DNA from: CAWKGV01 sp963849305
Lineage (GTDB): Bacteria > Pseudomonadota > Alphaproteobacteria > Acetobacterales > Acetobacteraceae
Reading direction: 5' to 3'
DNA length: 64,000 nucleotides
Assembly: GCA_963849305.1 (NCBI GenBank)
Contig: CAWKGV010000006.1
Coordinates: 124,001 to 188,000 of the forward strand
Part shown: piece after piece, positions 9,033-18,479 of the stretch
Position numbering within the stretch: the first letter of the stretch is position 1
Layout: each line of letters opens with the position of its first letter
The notes under the pieces: model-generated
Told to the model about the DNA's origin: nothing
Seen by the model: the letters and a program-made list of their open reading frames with translations, nothing else
Database searches by the model: none
Translations under genes and position numbers: made by a program

Positions 9033-9452
9033 TCAATAAACGAAAATGGTGATTTTCCGGGACACCACGGGCGGATCGAACACGAAGTGCTTGGCGTCGC
9101 CCAGCACGAGCTGAAGCGTGTGTTTGCCGGGCGGCAAATCGAGCCGCGCTTCTGTCTGCCCGCCGCCGAAATGCAGATGGGTCTTGTCCGAAGGGATCGG
9201 CTCATTGAGATCAAGGGGCTCGGTCACATCGACCAGCAAATGGTGATGGCCGGAATTGTGGTACGCGTCGCCGGCGTGCGTGACCCCCATGTTGCGCAGT
9301 CCGAAGCGGCACCAGAATGCGCCTCTGATGCGCTCCCCGTTCTGCGGCCAGATGATATAGAGGTAGGCATCCTTCGGCGCCGGCGTGCGGGCGACGGCGC
9401 GAACGGGCAATAGAGCCGCGGCCGACGCCAGCAACATTCGTCTCGGTAGCAT
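9033..9452 (-). CDS. DUF4399 exported protein
   Basis: A 139-residue exported protein. Residues 1-21 form a signal peptide starting MLPRRMLLASAAALLP. The mature part carries DUF4399 landmarks: IIWPQNGERI, NMGVTHAG, NSGHHHLLVD, TEARLDLPPGKHTLQLVLGD and a C-terminal beta strand. The histidine cluster HHH in a small beta-rich exported domain would suit metal binding, but the function of the family is unknown. It starts 19 bases after the cyclase/FGE fusion stops on the same strand, so they are probably co-transcribed. Confidence 0.82.
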   Translation of the reverse strand: MLPRRMLLASAAALLPVRAVARTPAPKDAYLYIIWPQNGERIRGAFWCRFGLRNMGVTHAGDAYHNSGHHHLLVDVTEPLDLNEPIPSDKTHLHFGGGQTEARLDLPPGKHTLQLVLGDAKHFVFDPPVVSRKITIFVY

Positions 9453-9471
9453 TTTTTCATTTCCTCCCGCG

Positions 9472-10971
9472 TCAGTCCGAGCGAGCGACGCGAAACCCGT
9501 TCCCTGGATAGCGCACGCCCGTCTCGTAATATTCCCGATCCGAAACCCGCACGTATTCCGGCTCGCTCAGCCACGACCCGCCACGCAGCACATGGTCGGG
9601 ACAATCCGAGCCCTCCCAGGCCGAGCCATTACTTGGCGCGCCGACATAGTTGGGGTGCCAGCAATCCGCCACCCATTCGGCGACATTGCCGCCCATGTCG
9701 TGCAGCCCGAAGCGGTTGGCGGCGAAGCTGCCGACTTTGAGCGGTCGCCCAGGATCGTAGGGGCCGCCGCAGCCTTTGCAATCCGCGCGGCCAGCGCCGA
9801 TCGTGTTGCCCCACCAATATTTGGTCGCGGCACCCGCGCGGGCCGCGTATTCCCATTCGGCCTCGGTCGGCAGGCGATAGGGCTTGCCAGTGACCCGCGC
9901 TAGCCAGCCGGTGAATTGCTGGGCGTCCGCCCAACTGACGTTCGAAACCGGACTATCGTCGGCCCCTTGGGCCGCATAGCTGCACGCCCGCGCGGCCACG
10001 CAGGCGCGCCATTCCTTGATCGTGACCGGGTACTTGCCGATCCAGAAGGGCCGGATGGCCACGATGTGGATCGGCTTTTCCGAGGGATCTTCGGTGCTGC
10101 CCATCCTGAATCTGCCGCCAGGCACGAGCACCATGTCGGGTTCCGTGAAGGCGGGCGGCGACGGCTTCGGCGCCGCGGGCGGCCGCGGTGGAATGAGCGC
10201 CACCTGTTGCTCGGCTGGGGCAACGGCCGGAGCTACCGTGACATGTGCTTTGCCGGTATCCCCAGCGGCCGCCGTCAGCTCAGGCTGTGGGGGCGTCGCT
10301 TCGGGCCGGGCGGAGGCCTGATTGGTTTGCAGCCGCCGCGCGTACCAGCCTCCGGCGGCGCCACTCACCACGATCACTGCCCCGATCGCCGCGACGGCGC
10401 GGACCCGCCATTGCTGGCGCTTGCGTGCCCGCTCGACGGCGGCCGGATCGGGCAGCACGCGATAGATCGGCACCGGGTCGGTGATATTCTTGACCTTGCG
10501 ATCCCCGAGCGATTGATAAGCACAGACCAGCTTGTGCTTGATCTGCTCGTAGATGCCGCCCGAGATGTAAACGTTCCCCGGTTCCGCCAACTGCTCCAGC
10601 CGCGCGGCGATATTGACGCCCTCGCCGTAAATATCATCCGTTTCTACGATTACGTCACCGAGATTGACCCCGATTCGATATTGAATCCACTGAGACCTGG
10701 GCGTTTCCAGGTTGCGCCCGGCCATGTTTTGCTGAATGACGATGGCGCAGCGCACGGCTTCTACCGGGCTTTCAAACATGGCCAGGAAGCCGTCGCCCGT
10801 GGTCTTGATCAGCCGCCCGCGATGTTCCGCGATCGTTGGCGCCACGAAGTCGCGCACCAGCCCGAGCACGCGCCGATGCGTGCCGGATTCATCGGTCTCC
10901 ATCAAGCGGCTATAGCCGGCGATGTCAGCGGCCAGGACCGCCGCAAGTCGGCGCGGGCTATTGCTCTCCAC
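9472..10971 (-). CDS. Class III adenylate/guanylate cyclase fused to FGE-sulfatase domain
   Basis: A 499-residue fusion. Residues 8-170 are a class III nucleotide cyclase catalytic domain (metal-binding Asp16 in AADIAGYS and Asp60 in KTTGDGFLAMF; then YRIGVNLGDVI). Residues 190-209 are one transmembrane helix. A Pro/Ala-rich linker (215-278) leads to an FGE-sulfatase (SUMF1-type) domain at 279-499 with VPGGRFRMGS, RLPTEAEWEYAAR, GLHDMGGNVAEW and VLRGGSWLSE. The order implies a cytosolic cyclase and a periplasmic FGE domain acting as sensor or ligand binder. The specific copper-binding cysteines of true formylglycine-generating enzymes are not evident, so a non-catalytic role is likelier. The DUF4399 gene follows. 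Confidence 0.88.
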   Translation of the reverse strand: MESNSPRRLAAVLAADIAGYSRLMETDESGTHRRVLGLVRDFVAPTIAEHRGRLIKTTGDGFLAMFESPVEAVRCAIVIQQNMAGRNLETPRSQWIQYRIGVNLGDVIVETDDIYGEGVNIAARLEQLAEPGNVYISGGIYEQIKHKLVCAYQSLGDRKVKNITDPVPIYRVLPDPAAVERARKRQQWRVRAVAAIGAVIVVSGAAGGWYARRLQTNQASARPEATPPQPELTAAAGDTGKAHVTVAPAVAPAEQQVALIPPRPPAAPKPSPPAFTEPDMVLVPGGRFRMGSTEDPSEKPIHIVAIRPFWIGKYPVTIKEWRACVAARACSYAAQGADDSPVSNVSWADAQQFTGWLARVTGKPYRLPTEAEWEYAARAGAATKYWWGNTIGAGRADCKGCGGPYDPGRPLKVGSFAANRFGLHDMGGNVAEWVADCWHPNYVGAPSNGSAWEGSDCPDHVLRGGSWLSEPEYVRVSDREYYETGVRYPGNGFRVARSD

Positions 10972-11083
10972 GATGATCGCGTTTCCTTCGCCCTGACAGG
11001 AATGTAATTGTGCGACAGCACCTCTAGCAAGTGTGGAACGGCAGGGGACCCATCTACCCTGCCGGCCGCGCCTTCGTTGTGAA

Positions 11084-12067
11084 CTATATCACTTTGCTGG
11101 CCAGGTCCCGCAGATCGGACTCTGGCCGCGCCCCATAATGGCTGATGACCTCCGCGGCCGCGAGACTGCCGAGCCGCCCGCAGACGGCCAGCGGCCGGTC
11201 CGCCGCGAAGCCGGCGAGGAAGCCTGCCGCATAGGCGTCCCCGGCGCCGGTCGTGTCCACCACGCGCACGGGCTCGGGGGCGACCGGCACGGTCTCTTCG
11301 CCACGCACGATCAGGCTGCCGGCCTCGCTCCGGGTAAGCGCGGCGAGCGCCACCTTCTCGCGGGCGATCGCCACGGCCTCCTCGAACCGATTGACTTCGT
11401 AGAGACTGGTGATCTCCGCCTCGTTGGCGAACAGGATGTCCACGTCGCGGCGCATCAGTTCGCGGAAGGCGGCGCGGTGCCGATCGACGCAGAACGGGTC
11501 AGAGAGCGACAGCGCGACCTTCCGCCCGGCAGCGTGGGCCGCCGCGGCGGCCCGGCGGAACGCCTCTTGGGCGGCCGGCGGGTCGAACAAGTACCCCTCC
11601 AGGTAGAGAACGGCGGCATCGGCGACGAGCGCGGTATCCACATCAGCCTCGCCGAAGCCGATACAGGCGCCGAGATAGGTGTTCATCGTCCGTTGGCCGT
11701 CCGGGGTGACCAGGATCAGGCAGCGGGCAGTCGGCGCGCCGCCGACCAGTGGCGCCGAGGGAAAATGAACCCCGGCGGCGGCGATGTCGTGGCGGAAAAC
11801 CGCGCCCAGCGTGTCGTCGGCGATCTTGCCGAGATAGCCGACCCGCGCGCCGAGCGCGGCGGCCACGGCGCAAGTGTTGGCGGCCGACCCGCCGCTGCTC
11901 TCCTGGCCGGGCGGCATAGCGGCGTAGAGCGCCTCGGCCGCTGCCGCGTCGATCAACGCCATGCTCCCCTTGCGCATCCCGTGCTTGGAGAGGATGGCAT
12001 TGTCGGCCCTCGCCACCACGTCCACGATGGCGTTGCCGATGCCCAGGATGTCGAAACGTGCCGTCAT
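11084..12067 (-). CDS. PfkB-family carbohydrate kinase, adenosine kinase-like
   Basis: A 327-residue ribokinase-fold kinase. The PfkB signatures are GGSAAN (residues 59-64) and DTTGAGDAYAAG with catalytic base Asp277. The N-terminal DILGIGNAIVDVVA and the overall pattern match the bacterial adenosine kinase/sugar kinase branch, and adenosine is the usual assignment. I chose ATG 12067 because the fold begins right there; the open frame continues 73 codons into HtpG's upstream region without family similarity. It is transcribed divergently from htpG across a 120-bp gap. Confidence 0.83.
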   Translation of the reverse strand: MTARFDILGIGNAIVDVVARADNAILSKHGMRKGSMALIDAAAAEALYAAMPPGQESSGGSAANTCAVAAALGARVGYLGKIADDTLGAVFRHDIAAAGVHFPSAPLVGGAPTARCLILVTPDGQRTMNTYLGACIGFGEADVDTALVADAAVLYLEGYLFDPPAAQEAFRRAAAAAHAAGRKVALSLSDPFCVDRHRAAFRELMRRDVDILFANEAEITSLYEVNRFEEAVAIAREKVALAALTRSEAGSLIVRGEETVPVAPEPVRVVDTTGAGDAYAAGFLAGFAADRPLAVCGRLGSLAAAEVISHYGARPESDLRDLASKVI

Positions 12068-12187
12068 GCTCAAGCCCTTGCGGTCCCGAGACGTGATTAG
12101 CGCGCGGGCGCGACGCCGGCTAGGGCGCCCCAGGATTGCAACCAGACCCCGCGCCGCGCATATCGCCGTGCGCGAAGGAGGACTGGG

Positions 12188-14035
12188 ATGGACGACGCGC
12201 GCAAGACTACGCCCGAGGCGGTAAGGGATGCCGAGACGCTGAATTTCGGAGCCGAGGTCGGCCGGCTGCTCGACCTCGTGGTTCACTCGCTCTACTCGGA
12301 ACGAGAAATATTCCTCCGCGAGCTGGTGGCCAACGCCGCGGATGCGATCGACCGGCGCCGGTTCGAATCCTTGACCGATACGACCATCGCGCTGCCGCCC
12401 GATGTCAAGATCCGCATCGTTCCTGACAAGCAGGCCCGAACCTTGCTAATCGCCGATGACGGCATCGGCATGACCCGCCAGGAGTTGGTCGATAACCTGG
12501 GCACCATCGCCCGTTCCGGTACCCGCGCGGTCGGCGAGGCGCTGGAAACCGCCAAACCCGAGGACCGGCCGAGCCTGATCGGCCAGTTCGGCGTGGGGTT
12601 CTACTCGGCGTTCATGGTCGCGGACCGCGTGGAAGTCACCTCGCGCAAGGCCGGCGCGGAGGAAGCGTTCGTGTGGGCCTCCGACGGCGCCGGGGCCTTC
12701 ACCATCGCGCCCGCGAGCCGCGCCAGGGCGGGAACCGACGTGCGGCTCTATATCCGCGCCGATGCCGAAGAATTCCTCGACCCGATGCGCCTTGAGGCGA
12801 TCGTTCGCAAATGGGCCGATCATGTCACCTTGCCGATCACCATAGAACGTGACGGCAAGGACTTGCCGGCCAATGAAGGCACCGCGCTCTGGCGCAAGCC
12901 GAAGGCCGACATATCCGAGCAATCGTATAACGGCTTCTACCGGCATCTGGGGCACATCTTCGACACGCCCTGGGCGACTTTGCATTGGCGCGCCGAGGGC
13001 ACGCTCGAGTTCTTCGCGTTGCTGTTCGTCCCCGGCACTAGGCCGTTCGATTTCCTGGAACGCGACCGCGAGTCGCATGTCCGGCTGCATGTGCGGCGCA
13101 TGTTCATCACCGACCGGGCCGAGCTGCTGCCCGGCTGGCTGCGGTTCGTGGAAGGCGTGGTGGACACCGAGGATCTGCCGCTTAACGTCTCGCGCGAGAT
13201 GCTGCAAACGACCCCGGTGCTGGGGCGCATTCGCAAGGCGCTTGCCGGGCGCGTATTGGGCGAGCTGAAGTCGCGTGCCAAGGAACCGGCCGACTACGCC
13301 AAGTTCTGGGAGAATTTCGGGCCGCTGCTCAAGGAAGGCGTTTGGGACGACAGCGAGCACCGTTCCGAGATCGCGCCCCTGCTGCGCTTCCGCTCCTCTG
13401 CGCAGGAAGGCTGGACCTCGCTCCCCGAGTATGTGGGCCGGATGCAGCCGGGGCAGGAGGCGATCTACACGCTCGCCGGCGACGATGCCGATGCGCTCAA
13501 GGCTTCGCCGCAACTGGAGGGCTTTCGCGCGAAGAACCTTGAGGTGCTCCTGCTCGCCGATCCGATAGATGCGTTCTGGCCCGATCGGCTGGTGACGTTC
13601 GAAGGCAAGCCGTTGCGCAGTGTGACCCAGGCGGCGGCGGAGCTGAACAAGGGCACCGAGCAGCCCGACATCTCGCCGCTGACCGCCGCGCTCAAGGCCG
13701 CACTCGGGGAGAGCGTGACCGACGTTCGCGCCACTGGCCGGCTGACCGAGAGCGCGGTGGTGCTCGCGGCCAACGACACTGGGCCCGATTTGCAGATGCA
13801 GCGCCTGCTGCGCCGCTCCGGCCGGGCCGGCCCGCTCGCGGCCCCGGTGCTGGAAGTGAACCCGCATCATAAGCTGATCGAGGGGCTCGGCCGACGGGTC
13901 GGGGACAAGGATCTGATCGCCGAGGCGGCGGCCACGCTGCTTGACCTCGCACGGGTCCAGGAAGGCGAGCTGCCGCGCGACCCCGCGCAATTCGCGCGTC
14001 GCGTGACGGCATTGCTGGCGGGTAGCATGGGCTGA
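12188..14035 (+). CDS. htpG: Molecular chaperone HtpG (Hsp90)
   Basis: A 615-residue Hsp90 chaperone, cytosolic and ATP-driven. GHKL ATPase motifs appear in order: ERE-IFLRELVANAADAID (N1 box, near residue 38), ADDGIGMTRQELVDNLGTIA (near 90) and GQFGVGFYSAFMVAD (near 128). The middle domain includes LPLNVSREMLQ near 333, and a C-terminal dimerisation domain is present. Length is close to the 620-640 usual for proteobacterial HtpG. A GAAGGAGG box precedes ATG 12188. The 120-bp divergent gap to the PfkB kinase must hold its promoter; I could not find a convincing heat-shock sigma site there. Confidence 0.95.
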   Translation: MDDARKTTPEAVRDAETLNFGAEVGRLLDLVVHSLYSEREIFLRELVANAADAIDRRRFESLTDTTIALPPDVKIRIVPDKQARTLLIADDGIGMTRQELVDNLGTIARSGTRAVGEALETAKPEDRPSLIGQFGVGFYSAFMVADRVEVTSRKAGAEEAFVWASDGAGAFTIAPASRARAGTDVRLYIRADAEEFLDPMRLEAIVRKWADHVTLPITIERDGKDLPANEGTALWRKPKADISEQSYNGFYRHLGHIFDTPWATLHWRAEGTLEFFALLFVPGTRPFDFLERDRESHVRLHVRRMFITDRAELLPGWLRFVEGVVDTEDLPLNVSREMLQTTPVLGRIRKALAGRVLGELKSRAKEPADYAKFWENFGPLLKEGVWDDSEHRSEIAPLLRFRSSAQEGWTSLPEYVGRMQPGQEAIYTLAGDDADALKASPQLEGFRAKNLEVLLLADPIDAFWPDRLVTFEGKPLRSVTQAAAELNKGTEQPDISPLTAALKAALGESVTDVRATGRLTESAVVLAANDTGPDLQMQRLLRRSGRAGPLAAPVLEVNPHHKLIEGLGRRVGDKDLIAEAAATLLDLARVQEGELPRDPAQFARRVTALLAGSMG

Positions 14036-14070
14036 GAACGGTTTCATCGCTGCATACGGAGGATTGGCGA

Positions 14071-15492
14071 ATGCTCGACCGCCCGCTGGATTGCATCGCC
14101 TCCGGTGCGGAAGACGGGTTGCCCTTGCTCGCCGTCCGTCCGCGTGGTCTGGCGGCCCTGCTCGACACTCTCCCCGAGCCGCAGGCGAATTATCTGCGCG
14201 CGCTTGGCTTCAGCGGCGAAAGCCAAGCACTTGTGCTGCTGCCTGGCCAAGCGGGCGTCGCTGGCGCCGTGCTCGGTCTCGGCGACGACCGCTCGCCACA
14301 CGTCTTCGGCGGCTTGCCGCTGCGGCTGCCGGAGAACAGCGTCTGGCAAATCGAGCCCGGCGACTTCGATGCCGCCGACGCCGTGCTCGGCTTCTGCCTC
14401 GGCGCTTATCGTTTCACGACGTTTAAGCCCGGCAAGCGCACGCCTGCCAAGGTGATCGCTCCCCCGACCCATGCGCGCGCGCTGTCGGAAGCCGGCGCGA
14501 CCTGGATGGTGCGCGACCTGATCAACACCCCGGCCAATCTGCTCGGTCCCGCCGAATTGGCGGAGGTCGCGGTGTCGTTGGGCGAGCGGCACGGCGCCGT
14601 GACGCAGATCGTCGATGGCGCGGCTTTGGAACAGGGATACCCGACCGTCGCCGCCGTGGGTCGCGGGTCGGCTCGTGCGCCGAAAGTCGCCGCGTTCCGC
14701 TGGGCGGGCAGCCGCGCGCACGCGGCGGCGCCGCTAGTGTCGCTCTGCGGCAAGGGCGTTTGCTTCGATACCGGCGGCTACGACCTGAAGCCGTCCGCCG
14801 GGATGCTGCGGATGAAGAAGGACATGGGCGGGGCGGCGGCGGTGCTGGGTCTGGCGCGGCTGATCATGGAGGCGGACCTTCCGATCCGGCTCGCGGTGTG
14901 GATCGGGTGCGTGGAGAACTCCGTCTCCGGGACGGCGATGCGTCCGCTCGACGTGATCCGGACGCGCGCCGGACTGACCGTGGAGGTCGGCAACACCGAT
15001 GCCGAAGGCCGGCTGGTGCTCTGCGACCTGCTCGCCGAGGCGGCCGGCGAAACCCCGGCCTTGCTGCTCGACTGCGCGACGCTGACCGGCGCCGCCCGCG
15101 TGGCGCTCGGCCCCGACCTGCCGGCGCTGTTCTGCACCGACGACGCCTGGGCGGATGCCATCCTGAGCGCGGGAACAGCCCAGCACGATCCGCTGTGGCG
15201 CCTGCCGCTCTGGGCCGGCTACGACCCGTGGCTGGCCAGCCCAGTCGCGGACCTCAACAACGTGTCGTCAAAGCCGTTCGCGGGGGCAATCGTTGCGGCC
15301 TTGTTCCTTAAACGATTCGTTCCGGCCCCTATTGCCTGGGCGCATATCGACCTATATTCATGGAACGACCAGGGCCAACCTGGCCGCCCCGAGGGGGGTG
15401 AGGCGCAAACTATCCGAGGCATTTTCTCGGCAATTTCAAAAAGATTCGTTGGTGCGACCCCGGACCGGAACAGCGGGGTAACATCCTCGTGA
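14071..15492 (+). CDS. Leucyl aminopeptidase family (M17) protein
   Basis: A 473-residue M17 metallo-aminopeptidase. The two-metal catalytic region is clear: CGKGVCFDTGGYDLKPSAG near residue 226 (Lys and Asp ligands), RMKKDMGGAAAVLGLA near 247, and NTDAEGRLVLCDLLAEA near 310 (Asp, Glu and Arg). The N-terminal cap domain is less conserved. A GGAGG box lies before ATG 14071, 35 bases after htpG. It trims N-terminal residues from peptides in the cytosol. The alternative name is PepB-like. Confidence 0.9.
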   Translation: MLDRPLDCIASGAEDGLPLLAVRPRGLAALLDTLPEPQANYLRALGFSGESQALVLLPGQAGVAGAVLGLGDDRSPHVFGGLPLRLPENSVWQIEPGDFDAADAVLGFCLGAYRFTTFKPGKRTPAKVIAPPTHARALSEAGATWMVRDLINTPANLLGPAELAEVAVSLGERHGAVTQIVDGAALEQGYPTVAAVGRGSARAPKVAAFRWAGSRAHAAAPLVSLCGKGVCFDTGGYDLKPSAGMLRMKKDMGGAAAVLGLARLIMEADLPIRLAVWIGCVENSVSGTAMRPLDVIRTRAGLTVEVGNTDAEGRLVLCDLLAEAAGETPALLLDCATLTGAARVALGPDLPALFCTDDAWADAILSAGTAQHDPLWRLPLWAGYDPWLASPVADLNNVSSKPFAGAIVAALFLKRFVPAPIAWAHIDLYSWNDQGQPGRPEGGEAQTIRGIFSAISKRFVGATPDRNSGVTSS

Positions 15493-15600
15493 GGCCACTG
15501 CAACGAAATGCTGACATGCGAGTATGAAGGACACCGACGTACACCATCCTGCGAGTTTCGGCCGGCGCGCCTCATCCTACCCGGACCCGAGCGGGAGTGA

Positions 15601-16023
15601 ATGAAAGGATTGAGCATGGCAACAAGCCCCGCCCCTGACCAGTTGATCGGCATCCTAAGGGATACGATCGTTGCCTTGGTGCGCCGGGACGGGCCGGATC
15701 TGTCGGCCCGGCAGCTCGGGGTGTTCCTGACCTGCTACTTGCAGGACGGAGCCCATACCGTGCGCGGCTTGGCCGCCGATCTGCACGTCTCCAAACCGGC
15801 GATCACCCGCGCGCTCGACCGCCTTGGCGAACTCGACCTCGCCCGGCGCAAGGTCGATCCCCTGGATCGCCGGAGTGTGCTGGTCCAACGCACCCTGAAG
15901 GGCGCCGCCTTCCTGCGTGACCTGCGTGCCATCATGGGCGAGGCCGCGACCACCGCCCGCAAGGCCGGAACGACGCCGGAACGCGAGGCGCAGCACCGCA
16001 AGGCTGCCGCCACCAGCAGTTAG
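15601..16023 (+). CDS. MarR-like winged-helix transcriptional regulator
   Basis: A 140-residue DNA-binding protein. The winged helix is seen as LSARQLGVFLTCYL, then TVRGLAADLHVSKPAITRALDRLGELDLARRK, written here as TVRGLAADLHVSKPAITRA (recognition helix) plus DPLDRRSVLVQRT (wing). An ATG at 15616 with AAAGGA about 9 bases upstream is as good a start as 15601. It follows the aminopeptidase by 108 bases on the same strand. The target is unknown. Confidence 0.8.
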   Translation: MKGLSMATSPAPDQLIGILRDTIVALVRRDGPDLSARQLGVFLTCYLQDGAHTVRGLAADLHVSKPAITRALDRLGELDLARRKVDPLDRRSVLVQRTLKGAAFLRDLRAIMGEAATTARKAGTTPEREAQHRKAAATSS

Positions 16024-16079
16024 ACGGCACGCCGCCAAGCCGGACGCAGTCCAGGCCCGAAGCCTCCCGCTGCTCTGCC

Positions 16080-17333
16080 ATGAAGCGCGGGGCCGTCCTG
16101 GCGTGGTGCCTCTACGACTGGGCCTATAGCGCCTTCAACACGGTGGTGGTCACGTTCGTGATCGCCACCTATTTTGTGCGCGCCGTCGCGTCCGATCCGG
16201 CAACCGGCACGGCCCAATGGGCGGCCGCGCAGACCGTCGCCGGGCTGGTGATCGCGGTCTGCGCCGCGCCACTCGGGGCGATCGCCGATCGCGGCGGACG
16301 GCGCCGGATGATGCTGGCGGGGTTCACCGGGGCGATGGCGGCGCTGACCGCTTGCCTTTGGTTCGTCCGCCCCGAACGGGCCTTCGCCCTGCTCGCGCTC
16401 GCCTTGGTCACCGGCGCGACCATCGCCTACGAGATCGCGACCGTGTTCTACAACGCCATGCTGCCCGAAATCGCCCCGCCGGGGCGGACCGGGCGCGTCT
16501 CGGGGCTCGCTTGGGGCCTCGGCTATGTCGGCGGCCTGGCCTGCCTCGCGCTCTGCCTCGTTCTGCTGGTCAACCCGGACCCGCCGCTATTCGGCCTGTC
16601 GCGGATCGGGGCCGAGCCGGTGCGTGCCACGGCGCTGCTCGCGGCGGCCTGGATCGCCCTGTTCTCCTGGCCGGTCCTGCTGCTCGCCCCCAATGAGGGA
16701 CGCCGGCTCGGCTGGGCGCGATCGGTGCGCGAAGGGCTGGCCGCGCTGGCCGTGACCATCCGGGCCGCCGCGCGCGACCGGGGGCTTCGGGGTTTTCTGC
16801 TGGCGCGGATGCTCTACACCGACGGGCTCACCGCGCTGTTCGCGTTCGGCGCCATTTTCGCCGCGGGCACGTTTCGGATGGGCGCGCAGGAGGTGCTCGT
16901 GCTTGGCATCGCGCTCAATGTCAGCGCCGGGGCCGGTGCGCTTGGGTTCGCGTTCGTCGAGGACCGGATCGGCGCCCGCGCGACCGTGCTGGTCTCGCTC
17001 GCCGCCCTGACCGCGCTGGGTGCGGGCGTGCTCGCGGCCCGGACGGTGGGCACGTTCTGGGGCCTCGCACTCGCGCTCGGCCTATTCGTCGGCCCCGCGC
17101 AAGCAGCGAGCCGCAGCCTGATGGCCCGGATCGCGCCGGCCGAGGCACGCAACGCGCATTTCGGGCTCTACGCCTTGTCGGGCCGGGTCACCGGCTTCCT
17201 CGGTCCGTTGGGGCTCGCCATCGTCACCGCCTCCACGCACAGCCAGCGGGCCGGGATGGCGGTGATCCTGGTCCTGCTGGCGGCCGGCGGGCTGCTGCTG
17301 GCCGCGACCCGGCTGCCCGCTACCAGCGGGTGA
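16080..17333 (+). CDS. MFS transporter, Atg22/UMF1 family
   Basis: A 417-residue, about 12-helix inner-membrane protein. The N-terminal WCLYDWAYSAFNTVVVTFV is the hallmark of the UMF1/Atg22 family, followed by PLGAIADRGGRRRMM (MFS loop 2-3) and the matching loop around residue 300. In yeast Atg22 effluxes amino acids from the vacuole; in bacteria the substrate is unknown. Its last 14 bases overlap the end of the convergent WecA-like gene, so transcription of the two would collide. Confidence 0.85.
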   Translation: MKRGAVLAWCLYDWAYSAFNTVVVTFVIATYFVRAVASDPATGTAQWAAAQTVAGLVIAVCAAPLGAIADRGGRRRMMLAGFTGAMAALTACLWFVRPERAFALLALALVTGATIAYEIATVFYNAMLPEIAPPGRTGRVSGLAWGLGYVGGLACLALCLVLLVNPDPPLFGLSRIGAEPVRATALLAAAWIALFSWPVLLLAPNEGRRLGWARSVREGLAALAVTIRAAARDRGLRGFLLARMLYTDGLTALFAFGAIFAAGTFRMGAQEVLVLGIALNVSAGAGALGFAFVEDRIGARATVLVSLAALTALGAGVLAARTVGTFWGLALALGLFVGPAQAASRSLMARIAPAEARNAHFGLYALSGRVTGFLGPLGLAIVTASTHSQRAGMAVILVLLAAGGLLLAATRLPATSG

Positions 17334-18372
17334 GCCCGGCCTGGCGCGAGCGGACGAGCACGTAGCCGGTCCAGGGGATCTGCGGCAGCACCGTCAGCCC
17401 CGGAACGAACGGCTTCAACGGCGTGGGCGCGGCGATGAAGGCCAGGCAGCACACGCCCCCATAGGCGGCGAAGCCCCAATGCGCCAACGCGACCATCGGG
17501 GCCGGCACGCCGGAGCGTTGGGCGATCTGATACAGATGGCCGCGATGCGCCTCGGTCAGCTGCTCGCCCGCCAGCGCCCGGCGCGCGAGCGTGAACGCCA
17601 CGTCGTAGAGCACGCCCGAGAGCAGCATCGGCACCAGCAGGAACGAGAGTTCCACGCCGTCGAACCGGCTCGCCACTACGCCCAGCATCGCCAGCACGAA
17701 GCCGCAGAACTGGCTGCCCACGTCGCCCATGAAGATGCGGGCACGGGGGAAGTTGAACGGCAGGAAGCCGATCAGCCCGGCAGCCAGCAGCAGCGCGGCG
17801 AAGTAGGCGAACCAGCCGCCCTGCGCGGCGCCAATGCCGGCGAGGAAGCAGGCGGCGATCAGCGCCACGCCGCCCGCGAGGCCGTCCAGCCCGTCGATGA
17901 AGTTCATCGCGTTGGTGACGAAAACGATCCAGAATAGCGTCGCCACGCCGCCGATCCAGCCGAGCGAGAGAATCCCGACATAGGGCAGGCGGTAGTCGCG
18001 CACATAGACCCCGCTCGCGACCGCCACGAGGCCGGCCAGGAGCTGCGCGCCCAGTTTCACCGTGAACGGCCAGTCCAGGATGTCGTCCAGCAGCGCTACC
18101 AGCGCGATCGCCAGCGAGGCCGCGATCACGCCGAGAAAATAGGGCTCGGCCAGGCGCGCGAACTCGGCGAAGCGATAGAGCACGAACAGGCCGACCAGGA
18201 AGGCCGCGACCACGCCGACGCCGCCACCCTTGGGTGTCGGCGCATCGTGCGCCTTGCGCGGCGCCGGGGCGTCCATCACCCGGGCGAGGATCATGAGCCG
18301 CACGGTCGCGGCGGAGAGGCAGGCCAGCCCGGCGGCGAATGCCAGATGGCGCAGCACGGCGGCGAGGGTCAT
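17320..18372 (-). CDS. WecA/MraY-like polyprenyl-phosphate glycosyl-1-phosphate transferase
   Basis: A 350-residue membrane enzyme with about ten transmembrane helices that transfers a sugar-1-phosphate from a UDP-sugar to a C55 lipid carrier, starting a surface glycan. Family motifs: PRKAHDAPTPKGGGVG (near residue 37), LLDDILDW near 94, FVTNAMNFIDGLDGLAGG near 152 (Mg-binding Asp pair) and IFMGDVGSQFCGFVLA near 215. The His-rich loop points to the WecA/TagO branch rather than MraY. It ends inside the tail of the convergent MFS gene and shares a 107-bp divergent promoter region with the acyl-CoA synthetase. Confidence 0.87.
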   Translation of the reverse strand: MTLAAVLRHLAFAAGLACLSAATVRLMILARVMDAPAPRKAHDAPTPKGGGVGVVAAFLVGLFVLYRFAEFARLAEPYFLGVIAASLAIALVALLDDILDWPFTVKLGAQLLAGLVAVASGVYVRDYRLPYVGILSLGWIGGVATLFWIVFVTNAMNFIDGLDGLAGGVALIAACFLAGIGAAQGGWFAYFAALLLAAGLIGFLPFNFPRARIFMGDVGSQFCGFVLAMLGVVASRFDGVELSFLLVPMLLSGVLYDVAFTLARRALAGEQLTEAHRGHLYQIAQRSGVPAPMVALAHWGFAAYGGVCCLAFIAAPTPLKPFVPGLTVLPQIPWTGYVLVRSRQAGLTRW

Positions 18373-18479
18373 GCGCGCTCCTAGCTTTGGCAGGCCAGCT
18401 TGTCGAGACGCCGGCGGGAGTCTTGCGTGGCTTATGCCGCGCGATCAGAGTTTTCGTCGCGTCCAAGGGAAATAAGGCA

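Noticed and set aside
12068..12187. Heat-shock sigma promoter upstream of htpG
   Set aside because: A CTTGCGG box exists at about 12075 but no matching -10 element at the right spacing; not strong enough to report.
12446..14047. A 533-codon minus-strand frame over htpG
   Set aside because: Antisense shadow of HtpG; composition-driven and lacking any motif.
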